Below are positions 10,283 through 19,475 of a DNA stretch of 64,000 nt, in pieces. A program made the position numbers and the translations under genes. Position 1 is the stretch's first letter. Each line of letters starts with the position of its first letter. The stretch comes from an uncultured Marinobacter sp. (GTDB lineage: Bacteria; Pseudomonadota; Gammaproteobacteria; Pseudomonadales; Oleiphilaceae): positions 17,967 through 81,966 of the forward strand of contig NZ_CAMPJO010000015.1 in assembly GCF_946886895.1 (NCBI RefSeq), written 5' to 3'. Under the pieces are notes generated by a model that saw only the letters and a program-made list of their open reading frames with translations, did not search any database and was not told the origin of the DNA.

Positions 10283-11556
10283 CCGGTTGCACCGGCCTCC
10301 GCCCAGATCCGCCTGACCTCATCCGCGATGATCCGGAGCCCTTCCGCAACGCGCTCGTCGTTCTGGGAATAGGTCACTCGCAGGCACTCATGGCGGTGGC
10401 GCCAGTCGTCTCCCGGCAGTCCCGGGAAAAAATAGTGCCCGGACACCACCAGCACACCCCGCGCCTTCAGCCGTTGGTAGAGCTCCAGGCTAGTGATGGG
10501 CAAATCGGGAAACCACAGCCACAGAAACATCGCCCCTTCGGGCTTGTGAATATACCAGCGGCAACTGTCTTCCCCCATTGCGTCGCGGAACGCCGCCACC
10601 GCCTTTTGCATTTTTGCCCGGTAGAATGGGCACACCACATCCCGGCTCAGGCTCAGGATTTCGCCGGATCGCACCAGCGGTTCGGCCAGCATGGCGCCAA
10701 AACTCCCGGTAGCGAGATTCATGATGGCGTTGATGCCGGACAGAGCCTTGATAACGGGTTCAGCCGCGATCACGATACCGGTTCGTGCCGCTGGCAGGCC
10801 CAGTTTTGAGAGACTCAGGCACAGTATGATCTGATCATTCCAGGTGGGGGCCGCGTCCACAAACAGCAGGCTCGGGAATGGCGTACCGTAGGCGCCGTCC
10901 ACAATCAGCGGAATATCATGCTGGCGTGCGAGCTGCTCCAGCCGGGCAAGCTCCTGATCGGTAATGACATTTCCCGTGGGGTTGGTGGGCCGGGAAACAC
11001 AGATGGCCCCCGTTTCGCCGGTAACCTCCACCGCGTCAAAATCCACCCGGTATTTGAACTCGTGGGCACCCGTGAAGGAAATATCGGGCTGTACCGCACG
11101 AAACAGTCCCGGTTCGATACCGGCATCGGCGTAGCCAATGTACTCCGGAGCCAGGGGCAACAGAATATGCTTCCGATGGCCATCACCATAATCGCCGCCA
11201 AACATGTTGAACAACATGAAGAAGGCGGCCTGACTGCCATTGGTAAGTGCGATGTTCCCGGGCTTCAGCCCCCAGCCATACTCCCGGTTCAGCAGTTCGG
11301 CCAGTGCCGCGATAAACTGCTTCTCGCCCTGGGGTGGGTCATAAACACCAACCAGGCGCCTCACGTCCGCCTCGCTCCGGCTCATGTCCGCCAGAATCTC
11401 CTGCACGCGCTGCTGGATCTCGGGAATATGCCCGGGGTTACCACCGCCCATCATGATCATGTCGTCACCGGCGGCCATGGCGTTGCCCAGGTCATCCATC
11501 AGCGACGTGATACCGGCATCGGCGGTAAATTTGCGACCAAAAGCAGAGAGTTTCAT
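10279..11556 (-). CDS. avtA: Valine--pyruvate transaminase
   Basis: PLP enzyme of fold type I that interconverts valine plus pyruvate with 2-oxoisovalerate plus alanine. The N-terminus (SAFGRKFTADAGITSLMDDL, then GGGNPGHIPE) matches E. coli AvtA closely, and the length of 425 is close to its 417. The Schiff-base lysine is in SLSKLGLPAARTG, preceded by VDGAYGTPFP and SRPTNPTGN cofactor-pocket motifs. The gene stands alone on the minus strand, 75 bp downstream of yjaG. Confidence 0.92.
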   Translation of the reverse strand: MKLSAFGRKFTADAGITSLMDDLGNAMAAGDDMIMMGGGNPGHIPEIQQRVQEILADMSRSEADVRRLVGVYDPPQGEKQFIAALAELLNREYGWGLKPGNIALTNGSQAAFFMLFNMFGGDYGDGHRKHILLPLAPEYIGYADAGIEPGLFRAVQPDISFTGAHEFKYRVDFDAVEVTGETGAICVSRPTNPTGNVITDQELARLEQLARQHDIPLIVDGAYGTPFPSLLFVDAAPTWNDQIILCLSLSKLGLPAARTGIVIAAEPVIKALSGINAIMNLATGSFGAMLAEPLVRSGEILSLSRDVVCPFYRAKMQKAVAAFRDAMGEDSCRWYIHKPEGAMFLWLWFPDLPITSLELYQRLKARGVLVVSGHYFFPGLPGDDWRHRHECLRVTYSQNDERVAEGLRIIADEVRRIWAEAGATG

Positions 11557-11631
11557 CGGCTGAAATCCATCGGACCAAATCGGAAAATAACAGGTAACAC
11601 CGAAAGTGTAGCCTGCCTGCCCGTCACGGGG

Positions 11632-12231
11632 TTATTCGTTGAGCGAGATACCGAGATTACTGATGCCTTCGTTGGCGGCATTTTCCCGCAGGCGGGCCAC
11701 GAACTGGTCGGTGGGTGTGCGCTGGCGTTTTAAATCAAGCAACAGTTCCCGTTGGAAGGTCTTGTCTTCCTTCATCAGGGGGTGGTGATCGAGCAGGCGC
11801 ACCAGCCCGTCCTCATCGAGGTCTTCACCCTCTGACAGTTCAATGAAGTTCATGACTGTCGACGTCGCCATGAGTGAGGCATCGGTGGCCCGGTGTTTGG
11901 CCGGGTTCAGGCGGTTGAGCAGAGCCTGCTCGAGCAGTTGGCAGAAGTCGAAGGCCGGGTACACGCCATAGGCGTCATAGGCGTTCACATCCGGAGACAG
12001 GGCTTCCAGTTTGGCCAGCAGTTGGGGAATACCGGATTCGGGGACGTTTTTCTGGAGCAGGTCCCAGCCGAGGTCGAGCATCTGGCGCATCTTGGCGCCG
12101 GTTTTCAGGCCAACGGCGTCAGCGAACAAGGCGTAGTTGGGAAACGAGCGTTCAGCCAGCGCAAGCAGGAAGGCGCATTCACGCCAGCCCTGCAACTGTG
12201 AAACGGCTTTGAGAAACTGGTTGGCGTTCAT
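11632..12231 (-). CDS. yjaG: YjaG family (DUF416) protein
   Basis: A 199-residue, helix-rich cytoplasmic protein that matches the DUF416/YjaG family; its biochemical role is unknown. Typical pieces are the start [32 protein letters not shown], and the C-terminal [19 protein letters not shown]. The ATG at 12231 overlaps the dcd stop as ATGA, so dcd and this gene are coupled. The open frame runs 59 codons further upstream, but that part is out-of-frame dcd sequence. Confidence 0.82.
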   Translation of the reverse strand: MNANQFLKAVSQLQGWRECAFLLALAERSFPNYALFADAVGLKTGAKMRQMLDLGWDLLQKNVPESGIPQLLAKLEALSPDVNAYDAYGVYPAFDFCQLLEQALLNRLNPAKHRATDASLMATSTVMNFIELSEGEDLDEDGLVRLLDHHPLMKEDKTFQRELLLDLKRQRTPTDQFVARLRENAANEGISNLGISLNE

Positions 12232-12794
12232 GTCCTGGGCAGGGTCACGCCGGTCTGGCCGAGGTATTTGCCGCCCCGGTCTTTGTAGCTGGTCTCGCAG
12301 ATTTCGTCGGACTCGAAGAACAGCATCTGGGCCACGCCTTCGTTGGCGTAGATTTTCGCCGGCAGGTTGGTGGTGTTGGAAAATTCCAGGGTGACCTGGC
12401 CCTCCCACTCGGGTTCCAGCGGGGTAACGTTGACGATGATACCGCAGCGGGCGTAGGTGGACTTACCGAGGCAGATGGTGAGGACGCTGCGCGGGATTCG
12501 GAAGTATTCCACAGTGCGGGCCAGTGCAAAGGAGTTCGGCGGGATAATGCAGACGTCGCCGGTGTAGTTAACGAAGCTGTTTTCGTCGAAGTTCTTCGGG
12601 TCCACGGTGGCGGAGTGGACGTTGGTGAAAATTTTGAATTCGTTGCTGCAGCGTACGTCGTAGCCGTAGCTGGAGGTGCCGTAGGAGATCACGCGGCCTT
12701 TTTCGGTTTCACGAACCTGTCCGCTTTCGAACGGTTCGATCATGCCCTGTTGTTCGGACATCCGGCGAATCCACTTGTCGGATTTGATGCTCAT
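12228..12794 (-). CDS. dcd: dCTP deaminase
   Basis: Deaminates dCTP to dUTP, feeding thymidylate synthesis. The 188 residues match the Pseudomonas protein in length: [12 protein letters not shown] start, SYGYDVRC, then the catalytic glutamate in [18 protein letters not shown], and the nucleotide-closing tail [21 protein letters not shown] 12794 is the family start. It is followed without a gap by yjaG and preceded by a 200 bp structured intergenic element and apbC, the order dcd-apbC-metG being shared with pseudomonads. Confidence 0.96.
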   Translation of the reverse strand: MSIKSDKWIRRMSEQQGMIEPFESGQVRETEKGRVISYGTSSYGYDVRCSNEFKIFTNVHSATVDPKNFDENSFVNYTGDVCIIPPNSFALARTVEYFRIPRSVLTICLGKSTYARCGIIVNVTPLEPEWEGQVTLEFSNTTNLPAKIYANEGVAQMLFFESDEICETSYKDRGGKYLGQTGVTLPRT

Positions 12795-12840
12795 TGGCGA
12801 AGTCTCGTAATCACTGGGAAAATTGGGGCGTAGTTTACCC

Positions 12841-13041
12841 GTTAGTAGGTGGTCTGTCGAAGGCTCCGAACGTTCCACCCACAGGCCTGGAGGTGCGGGG
12901 GCTGCGGTGCCAGGAAGTCCTTTCCAAAAACCGCTACGAGCACATCCATGTGCGCTTCTCTCAGGCCATCCATGGCCTTCGAAATTTTTGGAAAGGACTT
13001 CCTGGCACCGCGCTCATACTTCGGAGATATCCTACGCTAAC
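12841..13041 (-). ncRNA. Candidate TwoAYGGAY-like structured RNA element, copy 1
   Basis: Arms at 12904-12930 and 12985-13011 are perfect 27 bp inverted repeats. Between them, on the minus strand, sit two small hairpins whose loops both read AUGGAU: GGCC-AUGGAU-GGCC (12964-12977) and GCAC-AUGGAU-GUGC (12940-12953). Further matching pairs flank the main helix: CTCCGAA/TTCGGAG (12864-12870, 13020-13026) and GTTAG with CTAAC at the outer ends. Two hairpins with AYGGAY loops are the defining trait of the TwoAYGGAY RNA motif reported in gammaproteobacteria. It lies nine bases after apbC and 46 bases before dcd, in their transcription direction. Function is unknown, and a mobile inverted-repeat element is the main alternative. 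Confidence 0.6.
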
Positions 13042-13049
13042 TGAAAAAT

Positions 13050-14150
13050 TCAGTGCTCCGTCACCGAAACGCTGGAGATTGAACCGCTCAGGTTCCGCTC
13101 CCGGGTGGACAACTCAGCCCCCACTCTTCTGGCGATATCGCGATACCGGCGCGCAACTTCCGAATCCGGTTCGGCAACCACGGAGGGAGTACCGCCGTCG
13201 GTCTGTTCGCGGATGGTCATGTGCAGCGGCAATTGGCCGAGGAGTGTGGTGTCGTATTCTTCGGCGATGCGGGCGCCGCCGCCGTGGCCGAAGAGGGGTT
13301 CTTCGTGGCCGCAGTTGCTGCAGATGTGGACGCTCATGTTTTCGACCACACCCAAGACCGGGATGTCGACTTTCCGGAACATTTCGATGCCTTTTTTGCC
13401 GTCCAGCAGGGCGATGTCCTGAGGGGTGGTGACGATGACGGCACCGGTGACCGGGACTTTCTGGGCCAGGGTAAGCTGTATGTCGCCGGTGCCGGGGGGC
13501 ATGTCGATGATGAGGTAGTCGAGTTCGTTCCAGAGGGTCTGCTGGAGCAGTTGCATGACAGCGCCGCTGACCATGGGACCGCGCCAGACCATGGGGGTTT
13601 TTTCGGTGACGACGAAGGCCATGGAGTTGGCCTGGAGGCCGTGGGCATCCATGGGCACGAAGTATTTGTTTTCGCGGGTGTCGGGGCGTTTGCCTTCGGG
13701 TACCCCGAGCATCATGCCGATGCTGGGGCCGTAGATGTCAGCGTCCAGGATGCCGACTCTGGCGCCTTCAGCCTGCAGTGCCAGAGCCAGGTTGACGGCG
13801 GTGGTGGATTTGCCGACGCCGCCTTTGCCGGAGGCGACGGCGATGATGTTCTTGACGCCCGGCACCGATGGCAGGTCTTTCTGGACTTTGTAGGAGTGGA
13901 TTTTCTGGCCGACGTGAACGTCCGCGCTGTCCACGCCGTCGACATACTCAAGCGCGTTGGTCACGATCTGCTTGAGGGCGCCTGCGATCCCTTTCGACGG
14001 GTACGGCAGCTCTACCATCAGCGTTACTTTTCCGCTGTCATTGGCGTTCAGGGATTTTACGGCACCCAGTTCGTACAGGTCCTTGTTGAGGTACGGGTCG
14101 CGGTATTCGCGAACCGCTGTTTGCAGGGCCTGCTCTGAAATCTGTGTCAT
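13050..14150 (-). CDS. apbC: Mrp/ApbC iron-sulfur cluster carrier ATPase
   Basis: P-loop scaffold/carrier for 4Fe-4S clusters, 366 residues. An N-terminal MIP18/DUF59-like domain spans about residues 5-90 (YRDPYLNKDLYELGAVKSL). It is followed by the deviant Walker A ASGKGGVGKSTT (about 105-115), the LDADIYGPS motif and IIDMPPGTGD. The CxxC that bridges a cluster in the dimer is present as ICSNCGHEEPLFG. It is divergent from metG, as in many gammaproteobacteria. Confidence 0.93.
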   Translation of the reverse strand: MTQISEQALQTAVREYRDPYLNKDLYELGAVKSLNANDSGKVTLMVELPYPSKGIAGALKQIVTNALEYVDGVDSADVHVGQKIHSYKVQKDLPSVPGVKNIIAVASGKGGVGKSTTAVNLALALQAEGARVGILDADIYGPSIGMMLGVPEGKRPDTRENKYFVPMDAHGLQANSMAFVVTEKTPMVWRGPMVSGAVMQLLQQTLWNELDYLIIDMPPGTGDIQLTLAQKVPVTGAVIVTTPQDIALLDGKKGIEMFRKVDIPVLGVVENMSVHICSNCGHEEPLFGHGGGARIAEEYDTTLLGQLPLHMTIREQTDGGTPSVVAEPDSEVARRYRDIARRVGAELSTRERNLSGSISSVSVTEH

Positions 14151-14346
14151 CGGGTTCTCCGGAATAAGCTCATGCGCGATTTTAAGTACGGAAACGGGTG
14201 ATTCGGATGAAAAATATCTGCCCGGAAGGTATCATCTGTGCCCGTTTCTGACCATATGGGGTCTTTACCTGGCGTAATCCATTTCAACGGTCGCCAGCCC
14301 CCTGTCGTCTAACCAACCCGTATCAACACAAGGTTCGGACATCACC

Positions 14347-16434
14347 ATGACGCAAGCGAGCAAGCAACAGCGCGATATTCTGGTTACCAGTGCCCTGCCG
14401 TACGCCAACGGCCCTATCCATCTGGGCCATTTGCTGGAATACATTCAGACGGACATCTGGGTGCGTTATCAGAAAATGCGTGGCCAGAACTGTTACTACG
14501 TTTGCGCCGATGATGCTCACGGCACCGCCATTATGCTCCGTGCCGAGCGGGAAGGCATCACCTCTGAGCGGCTGATTGACCGGATCCGTGAGGAGCACCA
14601 GGAAGACTTTGGTGGTTTCCATATCCGCTTTGACAACTACTACACCACCCACTCCGAGGAAAACCGCCAGTTCTCTGAGTACATCTACCACCAGTTGCAG
14701 GAAAACGGGCACATTGCCACGCGCAAGATTACCCAGTCCTACGACCCGGAAAAGAACATGTTCCTGGCGGACCGGTTTATCAAGGGCACCTGTCCGAAGT
14801 GTAAAACCGAGGATCAGTACGGGGACAACTGTGAGGCCTGTGGCGCCACCTACACCCCGGCGGAGCTGATCAATCCGCGCTCGGCGGTGTCCGGAGCCAC
14901 GCCCATTGAGAAGGAGTCCGAGCACTATTTCTTCAAGCTGCCGGACTTCGCGGATTTTCTCGCCAAGTGGACCCGCAGCGGTACGCTGCAGCCACAAGTG
15001 GCCAACAAGCTGGCCGAGTGGCTGGACGCCGGCCTGCAGGAGTGGGATATCAGTCGCGATGCACCCTACTTCGGCTTCGAGATTCCGGATGCGCCGGGCA
15101 AATACTTCTATGTCTGGCTGGACGCACCGATTGGCTATCTGGCCAGCTTCAAAAACCTGTGCAACCGGGAGGGCATTGATTTCGAGCACTTCTGGAAGGC
15201 CGACTCCACCGCCGAGGTGTACCACTTCATCGGCAAGGACATCATCAACTTCCACGCGCTGTTCTGGCCGTCGATGCTGCACGATGCCGGTTTCCGCACG
15301 CCGACGGCGGTCTGGGCCCACGGTTTTGTGACGGTGAACGGCAAGAAGATGTCCAAGTCCCGCGGCACCTTTATCATGGCCCGCACCTATCTGGACCACC
15401 TGAACCCGGAATACCTGCGTTATTACTTTGCCGCCAAGCTGACCGGCAGTGTCGATGACATGGACCTGAATCTGGAAGATTTTGCCGCCCGGGTGAATTC
15501 GGACCTGGTGGGCAAGGTGGTAAACATTGCCAGTCGCAGCGCTAGCTTCATCAATCGAAGCTTCGATGGTCAATTGAGCAATATTACTGAAATAGATTTA
15601 ATGAAACGATTCATCGATGCCGGAGACGAAATAGCCAAATTCTATGAAACCCGGGAATTTGGACGCGCAATGCGTCGAATCATGGAACTAGCAGCCGAAG
15701 CAAATCAATATTTCGATGAGAAGCAGCCTTGGACCCTGCCTAAGAAGGCAGCACTGGCCGGAAATGAAGTTGAGAAAGCTAAAGATCCGGAGCTTGGTGA
15801 TCGAGATGAGATATTAGACGAGCTTCAAGCTATTTGCACCAATGCCCTCAACATGTTCCACCTGTTGATGACCTACCTGGCACCGGTGTTGCCGGAAACC
15901 GCCAAGGCCTCCGAGGCATTCCTGAGCGCGACACTGGACTGGAACAACCGCAGCGAGCGCCTGGAGAATCACGGCATCAACAAGTTCAAGCCCCTGATGA
16001 ACCGCGTAGACATGGCCCAGATTGAGAAAATGCTGGACGCCTCAAAAGAGGAGCTGCCCGCAGCGACCGGTCAACCGGAGCCCTCGGCCAAACTTGAGCC
16101 TATCGCCGATGAGATAGAATTCGGGGATTTTGCCAAGGTGGACCTCCGGGTCGTTAAAATTGCCCGGGCGGAGCCTGTGGAAGGCGCGGACAAGCTCCTT
16201 CGCCTCACGCTTGACGTTGGGCATGGCGAGCGCAACGTGTTTGCCGGTATCAAGTCGGCATACAAACCGGAAGACCTCGAGGGCCGGCTGACGGTGATGG
16301 TCGCCAACCTGCAGCCCCGGAAAATGAAGTTCGGCCTGTCCGAAGGCATGGTTCTGGCGGCCGGCCCGGGCGGCAAGGACATCTTCCTGCTGTCACCGGA
16401 TTCCGGCGCCACGCCGGGCATGCGGATCATGTAA
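14347..16434 (+). CDS. metG: Methionyl-tRNA synthetase
   Basis: Class I synthetase, 695 residues. The HIGH motif is HLGH (25-28) and KMSKS is at 334-338. A zinc knuckle is formed by CPKC (149-152) and CEAC (162-165). The C-terminal 110 residues are the dimerising tRNA-binding domain ([29 protein letters not shown]). Oddly, 15541-15840 has about 45 percent GC (134 of 300 bases) against 55-60 percent in the adjacent 60-base rows, and is rich in CGA, ATA, TTA and CTA codons. It encodes residues about 399-498 of the anticodon-binding region. This includes a charged stretch after [11 protein letters not shown] that looks longer than in E. coli MetG. The frame is intact, so the enzyme should work. 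Confidence 0.96.
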   Translation: MTQASKQQRDILVTSALPYANGPIHLGHLLEYIQTDIWVRYQKMRGQNCYYVCADDAHGTAIMLRAEREGITSERLIDRIREEHQEDFGGFHIRFDNYYTTHSEENRQFSEYIYHQLQENGHIATRKITQSYDPEKNMFLADRFIKGTCPKCKTEDQYGDNCEACGATYTPAELINPRSAVSGATPIEKESEHYFFKLPDFADFLAKWTRSGTLQPQVANKLAEWLDAGLQEWDISRDAPYFGFEIPDAPGKYFYVWLDAPIGYLASFKNLCNREGIDFEHFWKADSTAEVYHFIGKDIINFHALFWPSMLHDAGFRTPTAVWAHGFVTVNGKKMSKSRGTFIMARTYLDHLNPEYLRYYFAAKLTGSVDDMDLNLEDFAARVNSDLVGKVVNIASRSASFINRSFDGQLSNITEIDLMKRFIDAGDEIAKFYETREFGRAMRRIMELAAEANQYFDEKQPWTLPKKAALAGNEVEKAKDPELGDRDEILDELQAICTNALNMFHLLMTYLAPVLPETAKASEAFLSATLDWNNRSERLENHGINKFKPLMNRVDMAQIEKMLDASKEELPAATGQPEPSAKLEPIADEIEFGDFAKVDLRVVKIARAEPVEGADKLLRLTLDVGHGERNVFAGIKSAYKPEDLEGRLTVMVANLQPRKMKFGLSEGMVLAAGPGGKDIFLLSPDSGATPGMRIM

Positions 16435-16460
16435 CGGGCAGGTAAAACAGAGTAGCTCCG

Positions 16461-17042
16461 ATGACAGAGTATGTACTGATTCTGGTCAGCACCATTCTGG
16501 TGAACAATTTCGTCCTGGTGCAGTTCCTCGGGCTGTGCCCGTTCATGGGCGTATCGGGCAAGCTGGAAACGGCCATGGGGATGTCCCTGGCCACCACCTT
16601 TGTGCTGACGCTGTCATCGGTGTGCAGTTATCTGGCCTATACCTATCTGCTGGCGCCACTGGACCTGGCGTTCCTGAAAACCATCACTTTCATACTGGTG
16701 ATCGCCGTGGTGGTCCAGTTCACCGAGATGGTGGTACGCAAAACCAGCCCGCTGCTGTATCGGGTCCTGGGTATTTTTCTGCCGCTGATCACCACCAACT
16801 GCGCCGTGCTCGGTGTCGCACTACTGAACCTGAACAAGAACAACAACTTCGTTGAATCCGTACTCTACGGCTTCGGTGCCGCTGCTGGCTTCTCGCTGGT
16901 CCTGGTGCTGTTTGCGGCCATGCGGGAACGCATCGCCGTAGCCGATGTACCAGTTGCCTTCCGGGGCGCCGCTATCGGGATGGTGACTGCGGGGCTGATG
17001 TCGCTGGCGTTCCTGGGATTCACCGGGCTGGTCAGCGTTTAG
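16461..17042 (+). CDS. rsxA: Rnf/Rsx electron transport complex subunit A
   Basis: Integral membrane subunit (193 residues, about six hydrophobic helices) of the ion-motive Rnf/Rsx complex, which moves electrons between NADH and ferredoxin-like acceptors and in E. coli helps reset SoxR. The opening [20 protein letters not shown] and the repeat [16 protein letters not shown] are family signatures, as is the [14 protein letters not shown] stretch of helix 4. It begins a six-gene run A-B-C-D-G-E, 27 bp after metG, with a 13 bp gap to rsxB. Confidence 0.95.
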   Translation: MTEYVLILVSTILVNNFVLVQFLGLCPFMGVSGKLETAMGMSLATTFVLTLSSVCSYLAYTYLLAPLDLAFLKTITFILVIAVVVQFTEMVVRKTSPLLYRVLGIFLPLITTNCAVLGVALLNLNKNNNFVESVLYGFGAAAGFSLVLVLFAAMRERIAVADVPVAFRGAAIGMVTAGLMSLAFLGFTGLVSV

Positions 17043-17055
17043 GGGGCAGCGTTTT

Positions 17056-17634
17056 ATGTGGACAGGCATTGTAATCGCGGTACTGGTTCTGCTGGTCCTC
17101 GCCATGGTGTTTGGCGGTTTGCTGGGCTTCGCCGCCGAGCGGTTCCGGGTAGAGGGCAACCCGCTGGTCGATCAGATCGATGCGCTTTTGCCTCAGACCC
17201 AGTGTGGCCAGTGTGGCTTTCCGGGTTGCCGGCCCTACGCCGAATCCATTGCCGGTGGCGACGCCATCAATAAATGCCCGCCGGGTGGCGAGTCCACCAT
17301 CAAGGCCCTGGCCGATCTGCTGGACGTGGAACCCCAACCCCTGGATGCCGAACATGGCGTGGAACAGGCCAAGCGGGTCGCGGTCATCCGCGAGGACGAG
17401 TGCATTGGCTGCACCAAGTGCATCCAGGCCTGCCCCGTGGATGCCATTCTGGGCGCCGCCAAGCATATGCACACGGTGATCGAAAGTGAATGCACGGGGT
17501 GCGACCTGTGCGTCGAACCCTGCCCGGTCGACTGCATCGACATGATCACCATTGAGCCGGACATCCGCGCCTGGACCTGGACGCCGCCGGCCGCCAGTGT
17601 TATCGCCACCGATCGGCAGGGAGTCAGTGCCTGA
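17056..17634 (+). CDS. rsxB: Rnf/Rsx complex ferredoxin subunit B
   Basis: Membrane-anchored iron-sulfur protein, 192 residues. One N-terminal helix (residues 5-27) anchors it. A 4Fe-4S site is formed by C50, C53, C58 and C74 ([10 protein letters not shown]). Two ferredoxin clusters follow: C116/C119/C122/C126 in [13 protein letters not shown] and C146/C149/C152/C156 in [13 protein letters not shown]. Its TGA overlaps the rsxC start in TGATG, so B and C are coupled. All cluster ligands are intact. Confidence 0.96.
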   Translation: MWTGIVIAVLVLLVLAMVFGGLLGFAAERFRVEGNPLVDQIDALLPQTQCGQCGFPGCRPYAESIAGGDAINKCPPGGESTIKALADLLDVEPQPLDAEHGVEQAKRVAVIREDECIGCTKCIQACPVDAILGAAKHMHTVIESECTGCDLCVEPCPVDCIDMITIEPDIRAWTWTPPAASVIATDRQGVSA

Positions 17635-19454
17635 TGGGTCAGTTATGGGATTTTTCCGGTGGCATTCATCCGGCCGAACACAAACACCTGTCCACCGGGC
17701 GCCCTATCCGGCCCGCCGGTATCCCTGATCGCTTGGTATTGCCGCTGCAGCAGCACATCGGCACCCCGGCGGAAGCCCTGGTTTCGGTGGGTGACCGGGT
17801 ATTGAAGGGCCAGAAGCTGGCCGACGTCAGCCGTGGTACCGGTGTGCCCATCCATGCGCCGACATCGGGTACCATTGAGGCGATTGCCGATTTCCCGGTG
17901 CCGCATCCATCCGGCATGACCGATCGCTGCATCGTCCTGAAGCCCGATGGCGACGATCAGTGGGGGCCGCGTTCACCAATTGCCGACTACCACGGCATGG
18001 ACCGGAACGAAGTGCTGCAGGTGATCCGTGAGGCCGGTATCGCCGGGCTCGGTGGCGCGGGGTTCCCCACGAATATCAAACTGCGGCCGCCGAAGGACCG
18101 TAAGGTAGCCACCCTGATACTGAACGGCGCCGAATGCGAGCCGTACATCACGGCCGACGACATGACCATGAGGGAGCAGGCCGGAGAGGTGATCGCCGGC
18201 CTCAAGGTAATGGCCTGGATCCTGCGGCCGGAGCGCTGCGTTATCGGCATTGAAGACAATAAACCGGAGGCCATCGCCGCGTTGCGGGCGGCGTGCGAGG
18301 GCACCCGGATTGATGTGGCGGTGATTCCCACCAAATACCCTTCCGGGGGCGAAAAACAGCTGATCCGGGTTCTCACTGGCATGGAAGTGCCCAGTGGCGG
18401 CATTCCCGCAGACATTGGCGTGATGTGCCAGAACATCGGGACCGCGGTAGCCGTTTCCCGGGCTGTTTTCGAGGGTACCCCCCTGATCTCGAGGGTTGTG
18501 ACCATCACCGGCGAAGCCGTCCGGGAGCCGCGCAATGTCGAGGCCCTGCTCGGAACCCCGCTGGACTATCTTCTGGCCCAGGCGGGGCTCGATCAGGCCG
18601 CCGTTAGCCGCCTGGTTCTGGGTGGCCCGATGATGGGCTACACCCTCACCTCTCCCGCCGTTCCGGTGGTCAAAACCACCAATTGCGTGATCGCGGCCAC
18701 CGCCAGTGAATTACCGGCACCGCCGCCGGAGCAACCCTGCATACGCTGTGGCGAATGCGCGGAAGTCTGCCCCATGGAATTGCTGCCACAACAGCTGTTC
18801 TGGTATTCGAAAGCCACCGAATTCGAAAAGGCCGAGCACCTGAACCTGTTCGACTGCATTGAGTGTGGTGCCTGTTCCTATGTCTGCCCCAGCGCCATCC
18901 CGCTGGTTCAGTACTACCGCTATGCCAAGGGCGAGATCCGTGTGCAGCGGGCCGGGCAGCTCAAGGCCGATCATGCCCGGGAGCGTTTCGAAGCCCGACA
19001 GGCGCGCCTGGAGCGGGAGCAGGAAGAAAAGGAGTTGCGCCGCAAAGAGCGGGCGAAAGCCGCTGCCGAAGCCCAGGCCCGGAAACAGGCCGAAGCGGAA
19101 AAAGTCGCTGAAGCCGGCGAGGCGGTGGATGAGCGGGCCGCCAAGGCGGCCCTGGTGGAACAGGCCCTGGCCCGCAAGAAAGCGGGCGCCAACGCCGAAA
19201 AGCCGGCGCCCGCCACCCAAGCTCCGGGCCAGGGTCAGGAACAGCCCGACATCGAGGCACTGGAAAAGCAGCTCGCCCAGGCGCAGTCCAAGCTGGAGAC
19301 CATGCAGGGCATGCTGGAAGACGCCAGAGCCCAACAGGCGGACAACGTCGACAAACTGGAGCGGGCTGTTGCCAAGAACCACGACCGGGTAACGCGTGCC
19401 GAGCAGGCGCTGGCGGAAGCCCGCCAGCCATCCAACACCTCGCAACCCGATTAA
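17634..19454 (+). CDS. rsxC: Rnf/Rsx complex NADH-binding subunit C
   Basis: Peripheral subunit, 606 residues, that takes electrons from NADH and passes them on through flavin and iron-sulfur centres. The Complex I 51 kDa-like core is visible as GIAGLGGAGFPTNIKL and ILNGAECEPYITADD. Two 4Fe-4S motifs are C369/C372/C375/C379 (CIRCGECAEVC) and C408/C411/C414/C418 (CIECGACSYVC). After about residue 430 the protein becomes an Ala/Glu/Lys/Arg-rich, probably coiled-coil tail of about 175 residues with no cofactor motif. Such tails vary widely in length between species. Confidence 0.95.
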   Translation: MGQLWDFSGGIHPAEHKHLSTGRPIRPAGIPDRLVLPLQQHIGTPAEALVSVGDRVLKGQKLADVSRGTGVPIHAPTSGTIEAIADFPVPHPSGMTDRCIVLKPDGDDQWGPRSPIADYHGMDRNEVLQVIREAGIAGLGGAGFPTNIKLRPPKDRKVATLILNGAECEPYITADDMTMREQAGEVIAGLKVMAWILRPERCVIGIEDNKPEAIAALRAACEGTRIDVAVIPTKYPSGGEKQLIRVLTGMEVPSGGIPADIGVMCQNIGTAVAVSRAVFEGTPLISRVVTITGEAVREPRNVEALLGTPLDYLLAQAGLDQAAVSRLVLGGPMMGYTLTSPAVPVVKTTNCVIAATASELPAPPPEQPCIRCGECAEVCPMELLPQQLFWYSKATEFEKAEHLNLFDCIECGACSYVCPSAIPLVQYYRYAKGEIRVQRAGQLKADHARERFEARQARLEREQEEKELRRKERAKAAAEAQARKQAEAEKVAEAGEAVDERAAKAALVEQALARKKAGANAEKPAPATQAPGQGQEQPDIEALEKQLAQAQSKLETMQGMLEDARAQQADNVDKLERAVAKNHDRVTRAEQALAEARQPSNTSQPD

Positions 19455-19475
19455 CCCGACTCAGGCCTTAGTGTT

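Noticed and set aside
10282..10296. GCCGGT-TGC-ACCGGC hairpin at the convergent ends of the DUF3108 and avtA genes
   Set aside because: It lies inside the avtA coding end and lacks a T tract, so it may be chance in GC-rich DNA.
13221..14138. 305-codon plus-strand frame opposite apbC, rich in Asp/Gly/Val/His
   Set aside because: Its biased composition comes from reading the complement of the Mrp coding sequence; no motif is present.
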